Below the pieces are notes generated by a model that was not told the origin of the DNA, ran no database searches, and saw nothing but the letters and a program-made list of their open reading frames with translations. The position numbers were made by a program, and so were the translations under genes. A stretch of 57,586 nt of DNA from Skermanella aerolata KACC 11604 (lineage in GTDB: Bacteria > Pseudomonadota > Alphaproteobacteria > Azospirillales > Azospirillaceae): assembly GCF_000936425.1 (NCBI RefSeq), contig NZ_AVFK01000040.1, positions 1 to 57,586 on the forward strand. Direction: 5' to 3'. Positions 28,626 to 36,799 of the stretch are shown here, one piece after another. The first letter of the stretch is position 1, and each line of letters opens with the position of its first letter.

Positions 28626-29626
28626 AACGCGCCGGTCCGCCGGAACAGGGCCGCCATCGTGCCGACCGTCGACGTTTTTATCAGACTGGCGAGCCGAATC
28701 ACGAAGTAGCACCATACCAGCACGTTGACGGCCGTCAGGAAGAGATCGGGATACAGGCCCGTGAAGTTCTTGCGAAAATACTGAGTAAAACCGCGTGCCT
28801 TGTACCATTCGATCCGCACGGCCGACGCATCGCTCGTACTCTTGTAGTGGACGATGCTTACCTGGGGTACGAACAGGACGCCGCCACCCGCCTTGGCGAT
28901 TGAGAAGCACAGATCCAGGTCTTCCACGTGGAGATAGTAGCGCTCGTCCATTCCACCGATCAGCCGGTAGTCGTCGAGCGGCATCAGCATGCAGGCGCCG
29001 CTCACCGCCGGCACCACGCAGGTCTGCTCCGGCAGCGGCTGGTCGTGCTGGTTCAGCCGGCGGAAATAGGGGTGGTTCGGAGCCAGCCGGTCCAGCCGCA
29101 ACGCTTCGACCAGCGTCAGCCACGGCGTCGGCAACTCGCGGCGGGAACCGCGCTGGTCGGTGCCGTCCGGATTGACGATACGGCAACCGGCAACCCACGG
29201 GCGGACGGCCCCTTCGGTCGCCTGGATCAGGTCGCGCAGTGCGTCGCGCTGGAGAACGCAGTCCGGGTTGAGAAGAAGCAGATATTCTCCGCAGGCATTC
29301 CGCGCGCCCAGGTTGCAGGCGGCGGCGTAGCCGATATTGCCGTGACCTGTAAGCAAGCTCAGCCGTGGATCGGTGAGGGCGCGGACTTTCAGCGCTTCGG
29401 TCACCTCTTCAGGATTTCCGTTATCGACCAGGATCATCTCGAGATCGATGTTTTGCGCCAGTACCGCATCGATCGCTTCGTCCAGCTCCGGTCCGGTATG
29501 GAAACTGACCATGACGATGCTGATCTGGACGGCCTGCGCTGCCGGGGCGGCTTCCGACCCTGTGGAAGCAGCGGATGGTAAAGGCGTACGGCGCCGCCTC
29601 GTATCGAGATAAACAACCTTGTTCAT
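28565..29626 (-). CDS. Glycosyltransferase family 2 protein (rhamnosyltransferase-like)
   Basis: Inverting GT-A glycosyltransferase of 353 residues. After a polar N-terminal tail the fold starts with ISIVMVSFHTGPELDEAI near residue 35. The nucleotide-contact EMILVDNGN is followed by GHGNIGYAAACN, the NPDCVL acidic motif and the acceptor-site loop SGACMLMPLDDYRLIGGMDE with YLHVEDLDLC. This layout is that of the WbbL-type rhamnosyltransferase subfamily. A C-terminal hydrophobic segment (VNVLVWCYFVIRLASLI) suggests membrane association. It is co-oriented with the GT2 gene at 29711-30769, 84 bases away, and overlaps the convergent NAD-binding gene by 61 bases. Confidence 0.86.
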   Translation of the reverse strand: MNKVVYLDTRRRRTPLPSAASTGSEAAPAAQAVQISIVMVSFHTGPELDEAIDAVLAQNIDLEMILVDNGNPEEVTEALKVRALTDPRLSLLTGHGNIGYAAACNLGARNACGEYLLLLNPDCVLQRDALRDLIQATEGAVRPWVAGCRIVNPDGTDQRGSRRELPTPWLTLVEALRLDRLAPNHPYFRRLNQHDQPLPEQTCVVPAVSGACMLMPLDDYRLIGGMDERYYLHVEDLDLCFSIAKAGGGVLFVPQVSIVHYKSTSDASAVRIEWYKARGFTQYFRKNFTGLYPDLFLTAVNVLVWCYFVIRLASLIKTSTVGTMAALFRRTGAFQSIGTDRSGGKDGRKGRAA

Positions 29627-29710
29627 TGAAATGGCCCAATTGGAAAATTGTTAAATTTACTTAAAAGACTTGGAAAGAGGGTGCTATCCGGACCGGGTCG
29701 TTTTTCCTCC

Positions 29711-30769
29711 TCAGCGTGTCGGGGAAGGATGTGCGGGTTGGAGGTCGGCCGACGGAACGGCTGTTGATGCGGGCAGCCGTGTTCTGGACCGCCTGCCGAG
29801 CAGGCCGCCGATCGACCAGTCCATCCGGCTCGCCAGACCAGTCACCGAGACGACGCGCCGCGCCTGGACGATCCGGCGGCTGGCGAGGACGTCGCCCATG
29901 CCGCCAAGTGCGTCACGCAGCCCGCGCAGCATGGCGTCCGCTTCCCCCAGGAGGAGCGCACGCAGCAGCAGCAATGCGTTGAGCACCGCATGGACCGGCA
30001 GAAGCGGCACCAGCAGCGCGGCCGGCATGTTCTTGACGAACATCCAGATCCGGTTACGTGTGCTGTGATACGTGGCGAAGGCGCTACGCCGCCCTGTGAT
30101 CGCGGAGCCGACATGGTGGACGCGGGCGCCCGCCACTTGGATGCAGTTGTGCCCAAGAAGGCGCAGCCTGAAGCCGAGGTCGACATCTTCGCAGTAGCAG
30201 AAGAAGCTTTCGTCGAACCCGCCCGCATCCAGAAACGCATCGCGGCGATAGAGCGCTGCCGCGGCGCAGGGGGCGAATACCTCCCCCTCCGGCGGAAGGC
30301 TGTCCACCGGAGCGCCATGATGTCCGCGCCAGACCAGCCCGCTGGCATGGTAGACGTCGCCGGCGCCGTCGAGTCGCTGGGCATCGGCGGCGTCGAGCTG
30401 CGTCGATCCGAACATGGCGGTACCGGGGTGGCGGCGCGTGGCGCCCATCAGTTCCGCAAGCCATTCCGGCTCTGGAAAGGCATCGGGGTTCAGGGTCGCG
30501 ATCCAGTGTGTCGCGACCTCGCGCGCGGCCAGATTGTTGGCGGCGGCGAAGCCCAGGTTGGATCCCGGGACCACGATGCGTACCCGCCCGAACGCGACGA
30601 CAGGCAGATCTTCAATGCCGGTCAGGGAGCCATCCGTCGAGCCATTGTCGACGATGAGGATTTCCTGCGGGGACACCGTTTGGTCGCCAAGCGTCTCCAG
30701 ACAGCGGCGCAGCAACGAGCCGCCATTGAAGTTCACGATGATGACGCTGACGGGGGCCACGACCGACAC
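29711..30769 (-). CDS. Glycosyltransferase family 2 protein (rhamnosyltransferase-like)
   Basis: Second GT-A enzyme of the same layout, 352 residues, starting at a GTG preceded by GAGGGA. Key motifs are VSVIIVNFNGGSLLRRCLETL at the N-terminus (about 7-27, quoted in part), ILIVDNGSTDGS, NLGFAAANNLA, the acidic NPDAFPEP motif and GGFDESFFCYCEDVDLGFRL. A hydrophobic stretch (VPLLPVHAVLNALLLLRALLL) near residue 255 may anchor it to the membrane. Both GT2 genes lie upstream of and divergent from rfbB/rfbD across a 514-base gap. dTDP-L-rhamnose is therefore a likely donor, though this is inference. Confidence 0.86.
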   Translation of the reverse strand: MSVVAPVSVIIVNFNGGSLLRRCLETLGDQTVSPQEILIVDNGSTDGSLTGIEDLPVVAFGRVRIVVPGSNLGFAAANNLAAREVATHWIATLNPDAFPEPEWLAELMGATRRHPGTAMFGSTQLDAADAQRLDGAGDVYHASGLVWRGHHGAPVDSLPPEGEVFAPCAAAALYRRDAFLDAGGFDESFFCYCEDVDLGFRLRLLGHNCIQVAGARVHHVGSAITGRRSAFATYHSTRNRIWMFVKNMPAALLVPLLPVHAVLNALLLLRALLLGEADAMLRGLRDALGGMGDVLASRRIVQARRVVSVTGLASRMDWSIGGLLGRRSRTRLPASTAVPSADLQPAHPSPTR

Positions 30770-31283
30770 GACAGGGATCCCTCGTTTGCGCTGCTTGCGC
30801 GACTACGGGAACTTCCGAAAGTAATATTCATCTTATAAGAGAAAAGGCGAGCCGGGCAACGTCAAAGTTCGAACTTCTCTGGGGAAGTAATCTGATTACG
30901 GACATACTCACTTCCATGAAAACTCATCGGAGTACTATACGCCGGAGAATACCTTAAAGGGCCGAGACCATCATTCATTGATCGTTCTGGTAGCGGATCG
31001 TAGTTAACGATCAGTTCACACTTTCGTGTTAGATACTTGTATATATTTCGGTCAAGGATGACATCGCATGGACATGGTCCTCTGCGGTGAAGTTCATACT
31101 GTGTATAAGCGCGCGTTTCCCAATCGAGCGAAGGGTCAGGCCGGCCTGAATAGGCCGGAAGCCGGTGCTCTTATTCGTGAATTTCTGTCCTCTTGAGGGG
31201 CTGGTTCTTCATGGATGACGGTCATTTCTTAAACAGTCTTTGATCGTGAAAACCGTGCAACAGCAAGAAGTGGGAACTGAGCA
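30770..31283. promoter_or_regulatory. Divergent intergenic region between GT2 and rfbB
   Basis: This 514-base region is richer in A and T than its neighbours and should hold the promoters of both flanking transcripts. I see an inverted repeat GATCGT-N5-ACGATC at 30996-31012, and next to it a plus-strand promoter-like pair: TTCACA at 31015-31020 and the AT-rich TGTATATATTT block from 31038. A palindrome AGGCCGGCCT is at about 31138-31147. No gene is supported. Confidence 0.4.
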
Positions 31284-32369
31284 ATGAAGATCATCATCAC
31301 TGGGGCTGCCGGTTTCATAGGTTCGGCAGTGTGCCGCCATCTTCTGCGCGAAACCAATGCATCGATCGTTTGCCTGGACAAGATGACCTATGCGGCACAC
31401 CCAGATACGCTCACGCATATCGTCGATGGACATCGCGTCGTTTTTGAAAAGGTCGATATCTGCAACCGCGCGGAGGTGGAGCGCGTCTTCCGCGAACACA
31501 AGCCGGACGCAGTCATGCACCTGGCTGCCGAAAGCCACGTGGACCGGTCGATCGAGATCCCGGGCGTCTTCATCGAGACGAACGTGGTCGGCACCTATGT
31601 GATGCTGGAGGCGGCGCGCCACTACTGGTCGGGACTGGCCGAAGAGCGGCGGAACGGCTTTCGTTTCCACCACATTTCGACCGACGAGGTCTACGGCTCG
31701 CTTGGGGAAACCGGAAAGTTCACCGAGACGACTCCCTACGCGCCAAGCTCTCCCTATTCCGCAAGCAAGGCTTCGGCGGACCACCTCGTCCAGGCATGGC
31801 ACCATACCCATGGCCTGCCGGTGGTCGTCAGCAACTGCTCCAACAACTACGGTCCCTATCAGTTTCCAGAGAAGCTGATCCCGCTGATGATCATCAACGC
31901 GCTGGAAGGCAAGCCGCTGCCGGTCTACGGCGCCGGCGCCAATGTCCGCGACTGGCTGTTCGTCGAGGACCATGCCGCGGCCCTGGTCCGTATCCTGACC
32001 GCGGGAAGGATCGGCGAGAAATACAATGTCGGCGGCAACGCGGAGCACAGCAACATCGAGGTCGTCCATACGATCTGCGACACGCTGGATGCCATGCTGC
32101 CGGTCAAGCGCCCTCGCCGCGACCTGATCGCCCATGTCGCCGACCGTCCCGGCCACGACCAGCGCTACGCGATCGACGCTACGAAGATAAAGAACGAACT
32201 GGGCTGGGAGCCCTCGGTCACGTTCGAGGCCGGCCTGCGCCGGACCATCGAATGGTACCTGACGCACCAGACATGGTGGCAGCCGCTGCGCTCCTCGATC
32301 TACGGGGGTCAGCGCCTTGGTCTCGGCGCCGCCGATTTCGCCCGCCGACTGGAGGTCGTGGCATCATAA
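31284..32369 (+). CDS. rfbB: dTDP-glucose 4,6-dehydratase
   Basis: Extended SDR enzyme that turns dTDP-glucose into dTDP-4-keto-6-deoxyglucose, the second step of dTDP-L-rhamnose synthesis. The 361-residue product is full length. The NAD-binding loop is [16 protein letters not shown], the catalytic Asp-Glu pair is in [13 protein letters not shown] and the Y-x3-K motif is [31 protein letters not shown] is diagnostic of RfbB. The stop overlaps the start of rfbD (TAATG), so translation is coupled. The genes for the first and third pathway steps (rfbA, rfbC) are not in this window. Confidence 0.96.
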   Translation: MKIIITGAAGFIGSAVCRHLLRETNASIVCLDKMTYAAHPDTLTHIVDGHRVVFEKVDICNRAEVERVFREHKPDAVMHLAAESHVDRSIEIPGVFIETNVVGTYVMLEAARHYWSGLAEERRNGFRFHHISTDEVYGSLGETGKFTETTPYAPSSPYSASKASADHLVQAWHHTHGLPVVVSNCSNNYGPYQFPEKLIPLMIINALEGKPLPVYGAGANVRDWLFVEDHAAALVRILTAGRIGEKYNVGGNAEHSNIEVVHTICDTLDAMLPVKRPRRDLIAHVADRPGHDQRYAIDATKIKNELGWEPSVTFEAGLRRTIEWYLTHQTWWQPLRSSIYGGQRLGLGAADFARRLEVVAS

Positions 32370-33343
32370 TGAAGATCAACGAAGCATATCCTGCCGAAAA
32401 CTCCCTGGCCAACCGCCGGCTGATCCTGGTTTTCGGCCATAGCGGGCAGGTCGCGACGGCGCTCCGCGAAACCGGACTTCCCGCCGGATGGTCCGTCAGG
32501 ACGGTCGGCCGCGCCGAGACCGATATCGTGGACGCCGCGGCCGTGGAGAAGATCGTCGCATCGAGCGGCGCCGATCTGGTCATCAACGCGGCCGCCTATA
32601 CCGCCGTGGACCGGGCGGAAGGCGAACCCGAACTTGCCTTCGCGGTCAACCGCGACGGAGCGGCGCATGTCGCGCGGTCCTGTGCCGCCGCCGGGGTCCC
32701 GCTGATCCACATTTCGACCGACTACGTCTTCGACGGCAAGGCGTCCGGCCATGCCTATCGCGAGGGCGATCCGATCAACCCGCTGAGCGCCTATGGTGTC
32801 AGCAAGGCCGCTGGCGAGAACGCGGTGCGCGCGGCGGCGCCGCGCCACGCCATCGTCCGGACTTCCTGGATCTACGGTCCGCACGGCCAGAACTTCGTCC
32901 GCACGATGCTGCGGCTGGGGCAGGCGCGGCCGGAACTGGGCATCGTGGACGATCAGTACGGCTCGCCGACCGCGGCCGCCGACATCGCCGTCGCCTTGAT
33001 CGCCATGGCGAAACGGATCCTGGTTGCGCCGGCCTCAGGCGACAGTTCGCTGTTCGGCACCTTCCACTTCTGCGGGACGGGCTGGACGACCTGGTACGGT
33101 CTGGCCTATGAAGTCTTCTCGCTCGCCAGCGCGCATGGCGGGGGAATGCCGGGGCTTCGGCCGATCTCGACGCTCGATTACCCGACACCGGCGGTCCGCC
33201 CCGTCAATTCCGTGCTGAACTGCCAGCGGCTCGCCGATGTCTACGGCATCACGGCGCCCCCATGGCGGACCAGCCTGAAGGACTGCGTCGACAAGCTTTG
33301 CGCCGAAGCGTCGCTGGCCGCGAAGGTGGAGGAGGCGGCCTAG
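32369..33343 (+). CDS. rfbD: dTDP-4-dehydrorhamnose reductase
   Basis: Final enzyme of dTDP-L-rhamnose synthesis, reducing dTDP-4-keto-L-rhamnose with NAD(P)H. From the ATG overlapping the rfbB stop it has 324 residues; about 15 extra residues precede the usual start of the fold. The cofactor loop is FGHSGQVATAL, the STDYVFDG motif is intact and the catalytic Y-x3-K is in YGVSKAAGE. The substrate-binding WIYGPHGQNFVRTML segment also fits. It ends five bases before the convergent GH17-GT2 gene. Confidence 0.95.
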   Translation: MKINEAYPAENSLANRRLILVFGHSGQVATALRETGLPAGWSVRTVGRAETDIVDAAAVEKIVASSGADLVINAAAYTAVDRAEGEPELAFAVNRDGAAHVARSCAAAGVPLIHISTDYVFDGKASGHAYREGDPINPLSAYGVSKAAGENAVRAAAPRHAIVRTSWIYGPHGQNFVRTMLRLGQARPELGIVDDQYGSPTAAADIAVALIAMAKRILVAPASGDSSLFGTFHFCGTGWTTWYGLAYEVFSLASAHGGGMPGLRPISTLDYPTPAVRPVNSVLNCQRLADVYGITAPPWRTSLKDCVDKLCAEASLAAKVEEAA

Positions 33344-33348
33344 AACCG

Positions 33349-35970
33349 TCAGTCGCCCGCTTCGACCTCCGCGACCTGCGTGCCGACCGGAGCCGCCACC
33401 TTGGCGACACGGCGGCCGAGGCGCAGGGCCGGCATCACGTTGATCATCGATGTCGCCAGCGCCGCCAGATAGGGGAGGGACTGCACGGCCAGCAGTCCGG
33501 CCCACAGGAAGGCGTCGCGGTTCTCATGGCCGAAGACTACGACGATCGCGATGGCCGTCCCCCATAGCCCGAGCATCAGGCCGATCTCTTCCCGCGCGTG
33601 GAGAAGGCCCTGGACGATGGCGGGTTGATCCTCGCATTTGGGAGTGCGGACGAAGGGCCGGCCCGACGTGAACATGCCCTGCCAGATGGCGCGGCCGACC
33701 GTGTGGGTCAGCGCCATGCCGGCGACGGCGGCGCCGATCTTCTGGACCCAGGTGCAGCGCACCCGCTCTTCGTAGAGCCAGAGACTGCACACGATCTTGA
33801 AGCCGAAGACCGACAGGGTCGGGATCATGAAGACGGTCGGCGGGAACTCGAAATACTTCGGGAAGGCCAGCAGGCCCAGCGACCAGAAGATGGCGGCCGC
33901 CGCGAAGATCAGGTTCGCCGCGTCGGCGAACCAGGGAAGCCAGCCCGTCAGGAAATGGTAGCGCTGCGCCGATGTCAGCGTCGTGCTGCCGGGCAGCATC
34001 TGCCGCCAGTGGCGCTTGAGGATCTGCACGGCGCCGTAGGCCCAGCGGAACCGCTGGGTCTTGTAGGCGGCGAAGCTGTCGGGAACGAGGCCCTGGCCGA
34101 AGCTGTCCGGCATGTAGACCGCCTCGTAGCCGGCTTCGAACAGGCGAAGACCCAGTTCGGCGTCCTCGGTGATGCACCACTCGCCCCAGCGGCCGACGTC
34201 GATCAGCGCGGACTTGCGGATCAGCGTCATGGTGCCGTGCTGGATGATCGCGTTGCGCTCGTTCCGCTGGATCATGCCGATCTTGAAGAAGCCCTGGTAT
34301 TCCCAGTTGCACATGGCCTGGAAGGTGTCGCCGCTCCAGTCGCGGTAGTCCTGCGGCGACTGGACGAAACCGACCTCCGCCCGCTCGAAATACGGCACGG
34401 TCGACGACAGCCAGTCCGGCGTCACCTGGTAGTCGCTGTCGATCACCGCGACGATCCGGGCATCGGCGGCGGTGTTGTCCAGGCCGAAGTTCAGGGCGCC
34501 GGCCTTGTATCCCGGCCAGTCGGCAAGATGGAAGAAGCGGAAGCGCTCGCCCAGCTGACGGCAGAAGGCTTCGACCGGCCGCCAGACCGCCTCGTCCCGC
34601 GTGTTGTTGTCGATGATGAGGACTTCGAAGTTCGGATAGTCGAGCTTGGCCAGCGCATCGAGGGTCTGCATGACCATGTGCGGCGGCTCGTTGTAGCACG
34701 GCACATGGATGGAGACCTTGGGAGCGTCCGCTCCCGGAGCCGACCTGGACGGCGTGAACCGGCGCAGCCAGCGGTCGGTCCAGACCACTTCCGTCAGTTC
34801 AAGCCCGTCGAACAGCATGACCGCGAGCAGCACGACCTGACAGGCCAGCAGCACGGCCCAGGCGATCTCGGTCGTCAACGCCATGCCCAGCGTCATTGCC
34901 GAAGCGCCGGTCCAGACCAGGACGGAGGCCGAGGCCTGGATCAGGCCCGCGTAGAAGAACTGGCCGCTCGGCTTCAGGTCGTTGCGGCGGAAGACGAACC
35001 ACACCGTCGGCAGGAAGGCGAAGGCGATGGCGGTGGCGCACAGCGCCGGCCAGTCAGGTACTTCAAGGATGCTGCCGGACAGCGGGAACTTCGGCTGGCG
35101 CATGGCGTCCCACATGCCCCAGGCGGCGCCCGCCGTGCCTTCAAGCGTCCGCTTCCACGGCTGGTCGAAGGCTTCCATGATGTAGTAGTCGAGCCGTTCG
35201 CGCGCGGCGACGTTGAAGAACGTCCGGAGGAACTTGGCTTGATTGACCTGCGAGGCTTCGGCGCCGCGCCGCCAGGGGCCGTCGCTGGGCCAGCCAATTT
35301 CGCCGATCAGGATGTGCTTGCCGGGGTATTTCTGGCGAAGCTCGTTGTAGCGGAACATCGCGTAGTCGACCGCGCCCTCGGCCGGGACGCCTTCCCAGTA
35401 GGGCAGGATGTGGACGGTGATGTAATCGACCGCCGCCGCCAGTTCCGGATGGTCGAGCCAGACGTGCCACGGTTCGGCGGTCGAGACGGGCACGTTGACC
35501 TGCCGCTTGACCCGCTGGATGTTGGCGATCTGCTCCGCCACGGTGACGTCGGTGCGGAGGATCGCTTCGTTGCCGACCAGCACGCGCCGGATGTTCGGGT
35601 TCTGCCGGGTCAGGCGGACCAAGCTTGCGATCTCCGCCTCGTCCTGCGGGATGCCCTGGATCCAGGCGCCCTGCGTGACGCTGAGGCCGTGACGGCGGGC
35701 GGCCTGGGGAATCAGGTCGGCGCCGTTGAGGGAGCTGTAGCTGCGGACGCCCTTGACATGGCCTTCCAGCGTCGTCATGTCGCGTTCGATGTCGTCGGGA
35801 CCGGGATGCCTGCCCTCGATCGGGTTCTGGTCCGCCTGATAGGGGCTCAAGGCGACGCCGTTGATCTGGCCCGCCCAAGGACGCTCGCTGGCGGGACGGT
35901 TGGCGAAGGCCCAGGCGCCGAGATTGCTGAGCATGACGAGAAAAAGGACGGCAACGGCTGATTTGCGCAT
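33349..35970 (-). CDS. GH17-GT2 fusion, membrane beta-glucan synthase
   Basis: Bifunctional envelope protein of 873 residues from the ATG at 35970, which has AAAAGGAAG upstream; an in-frame GTG at 36009 is the alternative. An N-terminal signal anchor is followed by a periplasmic GH17 (beta-1,3-glucanase-like) domain, about residues 35-310. Its two catalytic glutamates are E135 (VLVGNEAILR) and E224 (LIGEIGWPSD). Two membrane spans lead to a cytoplasmic GT2 domain of the cellulose-synthase group with VSIHVPCYNEP, DSDYQV, TEDAELGLRL and QRFRW, then four or five more spans. Proteins of this plan in Bradyrhizobium and Pseudomonas (NdvB/NdvC) make cyclic beta-1,3/1,6-glucans. Here the GH17 part probably trims, branches or cyclises the chain. 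Confidence 0.9.
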   Translation of the reverse strand: MRKSAVAVLFLVMLSNLGAWAFANRPASERPWAGQINGVALSPYQADQNPIEGRHPGPDDIERDMTTLEGHVKGVRSYSSLNGADLIPQAARRHGLSVTQGAWIQGIPQDEAEIASLVRLTRQNPNIRRVLVGNEAILRTDVTVAEQIANIQRVKRQVNVPVSTAEPWHVWLDHPELAAAVDYITVHILPYWEGVPAEGAVDYAMFRYNELRQKYPGKHILIGEIGWPSDGPWRRGAEASQVNQAKFLRTFFNVAARERLDYYIMEAFDQPWKRTLEGTAGAAWGMWDAMRQPKFPLSGSILEVPDWPALCATAIAFAFLPTVWFVFRRNDLKPSGQFFYAGLIQASASVLVWTGASAMTLGMALTTEIAWAVLLACQVVLLAVMLFDGLELTEVVWTDRWLRRFTPSRSAPGADAPKVSIHVPCYNEPPHMVMQTLDALAKLDYPNFEVLIIDNNTRDEAVWRPVEAFCRQLGERFRFFHLADWPGYKAGALNFGLDNTAADARIVAVIDSDYQVTPDWLSSTVPYFERAEVGFVQSPQDYRDWSGDTFQAMCNWEYQGFFKIGMIQRNERNAIIQHGTMTLIRKSALIDVGRWGEWCITEDAELGLRLFEAGYEAVYMPDSFGQGLVPDSFAAYKTQRFRWAYGAVQILKRHWRQMLPGSTTLTSAQRYHFLTGWLPWFADAANLIFAAAAIFWSLGLLAFPKYFEFPPTVFMIPTLSVFGFKIVCSLWLYEERVRCTWVQKIGAAVAGMALTHTVGRAIWQGMFTSGRPFVRTPKCEDQPAIVQGLLHAREEIGLMLGLWGTAIAIVVVFGHENRDAFLWAGLLAVQSLPYLAALATSMINVMPALRLGRRVAKVAAPVGTQVAEVEAGD

Positions 35971-36278
35971 GTCTTGACGACTTCCTTTTTTATTCGCAAT
36001 CGCCGACACGGGACGCGGCGCCGCCTTTGGACAGTGTCATTGACCTATCGGTTCCGACCGCAGGAACCTTCACCCCCTTGCGGCGGTCAAGCTCCAGGAT
36101 CGTGGCCTTTATTGATTCCACAGCGCCCCGGAGAAGGACGATGCGGCATTTTATCTAAAATGTCCGCCTTGTGGGCGGATGGCCGGATCCCTGTTCATTC
36201 CGGAGAAACCACGCGTTAAACACCGCGTATGTGTGGTTAATTCCATGCAACGAAGGAGTGGAGGAGGAATATTGGGTT
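35971..36278. promoter_or_regulatory. Divergent intergenic region with an AT-rich palindrome
   Basis: A perfect 7-base palindrome CATTTTA-tc-TAAAATG lies at 36147-36162, followed directly by a TCCGCC/GGCGGA hairpin at 36163-36179. The AT-rich palindrome is unusual in this GC-rich DNA and could be a regulator site for the HIT gene or for the glucan synthase. No gene is supported in the 308 bases. Confidence 0.4.
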
Positions 36279-36683
36279 ATGTTTAAATTAAACGAAAGGC
36301 TCGCGGCGGACACGGTGCTGGTGCGTCCGCTGACCCTGTGTCAGGTGCTGTGCATGAACAACCGGATATGGCCCTGGCTGATCCTGGTCCCGGCGCGGCC
36401 TGACGTGACCGAGATCCATCATCTTCCGGCATCCGACCGGGCCTTGCTGATGGAGGAGGTCGCGCAGGTTTCGTCCGCCGTCGAGGCGCTGTTCCGTCCG
36501 GACAAGTTGAACGTCGCGGCCATCGGCAACGTGGTGCCGCAACTGCACGTCCATATTGTCGCCCGCCGCCGAGACGACCCGGCCTGGCCGAACCCCGTCT
36601 GGGGGAGCGGTATCGGAGAGCCCTACGATCCGGCCGAACTGGACACGCAGGTGAAGCGCCTGCGGGACGCGCTGGATTCCTGA
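36279..36683 (+). CDS. HIT-domain protein
   Basis: Small histidine-triad-superfamily protein of 134 residues, starting at an ATG about a dozen bases after GGAGGAGG. The active-site stretch is VPQLHVHIVARR: the last two histidines of the triad are present and glutamine occupies the first histidine position, as in a diadenosine-tetraphosphate-hydrolase-like bacterial subgroup. The WPWLILVPARP strand and the NVAAIGNVVPQLH core are typical. It probably hydrolyses a nucleotide phosphoester; the substrate is not evident. It stands alone, 117 bases before the histidine kinase gene. Confidence 0.87.
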   Translation: MFKLNERLAADTVLVRPLTLCQVLCMNNRIWPWLILVPARPDVTEIHHLPASDRALLMEEVAQVSSAVEALFRPDKLNVAAIGNVVPQLHVHIVARRRDDPAWPNPVWGSGIGEPYDPAELDTQVKRLRDALDS

Positions 36684-36799
36684 GCTTTCTTGGCCTCGGC
36701 AAGCACCGCTTGGCCGGTTCAGGAGTCCTTAATCCGTTGCTCTTAAATTAAGCAGTATTGGAGTATGTGAATCGTCTGAGAAAGCTAGCGCCGGCGTAA

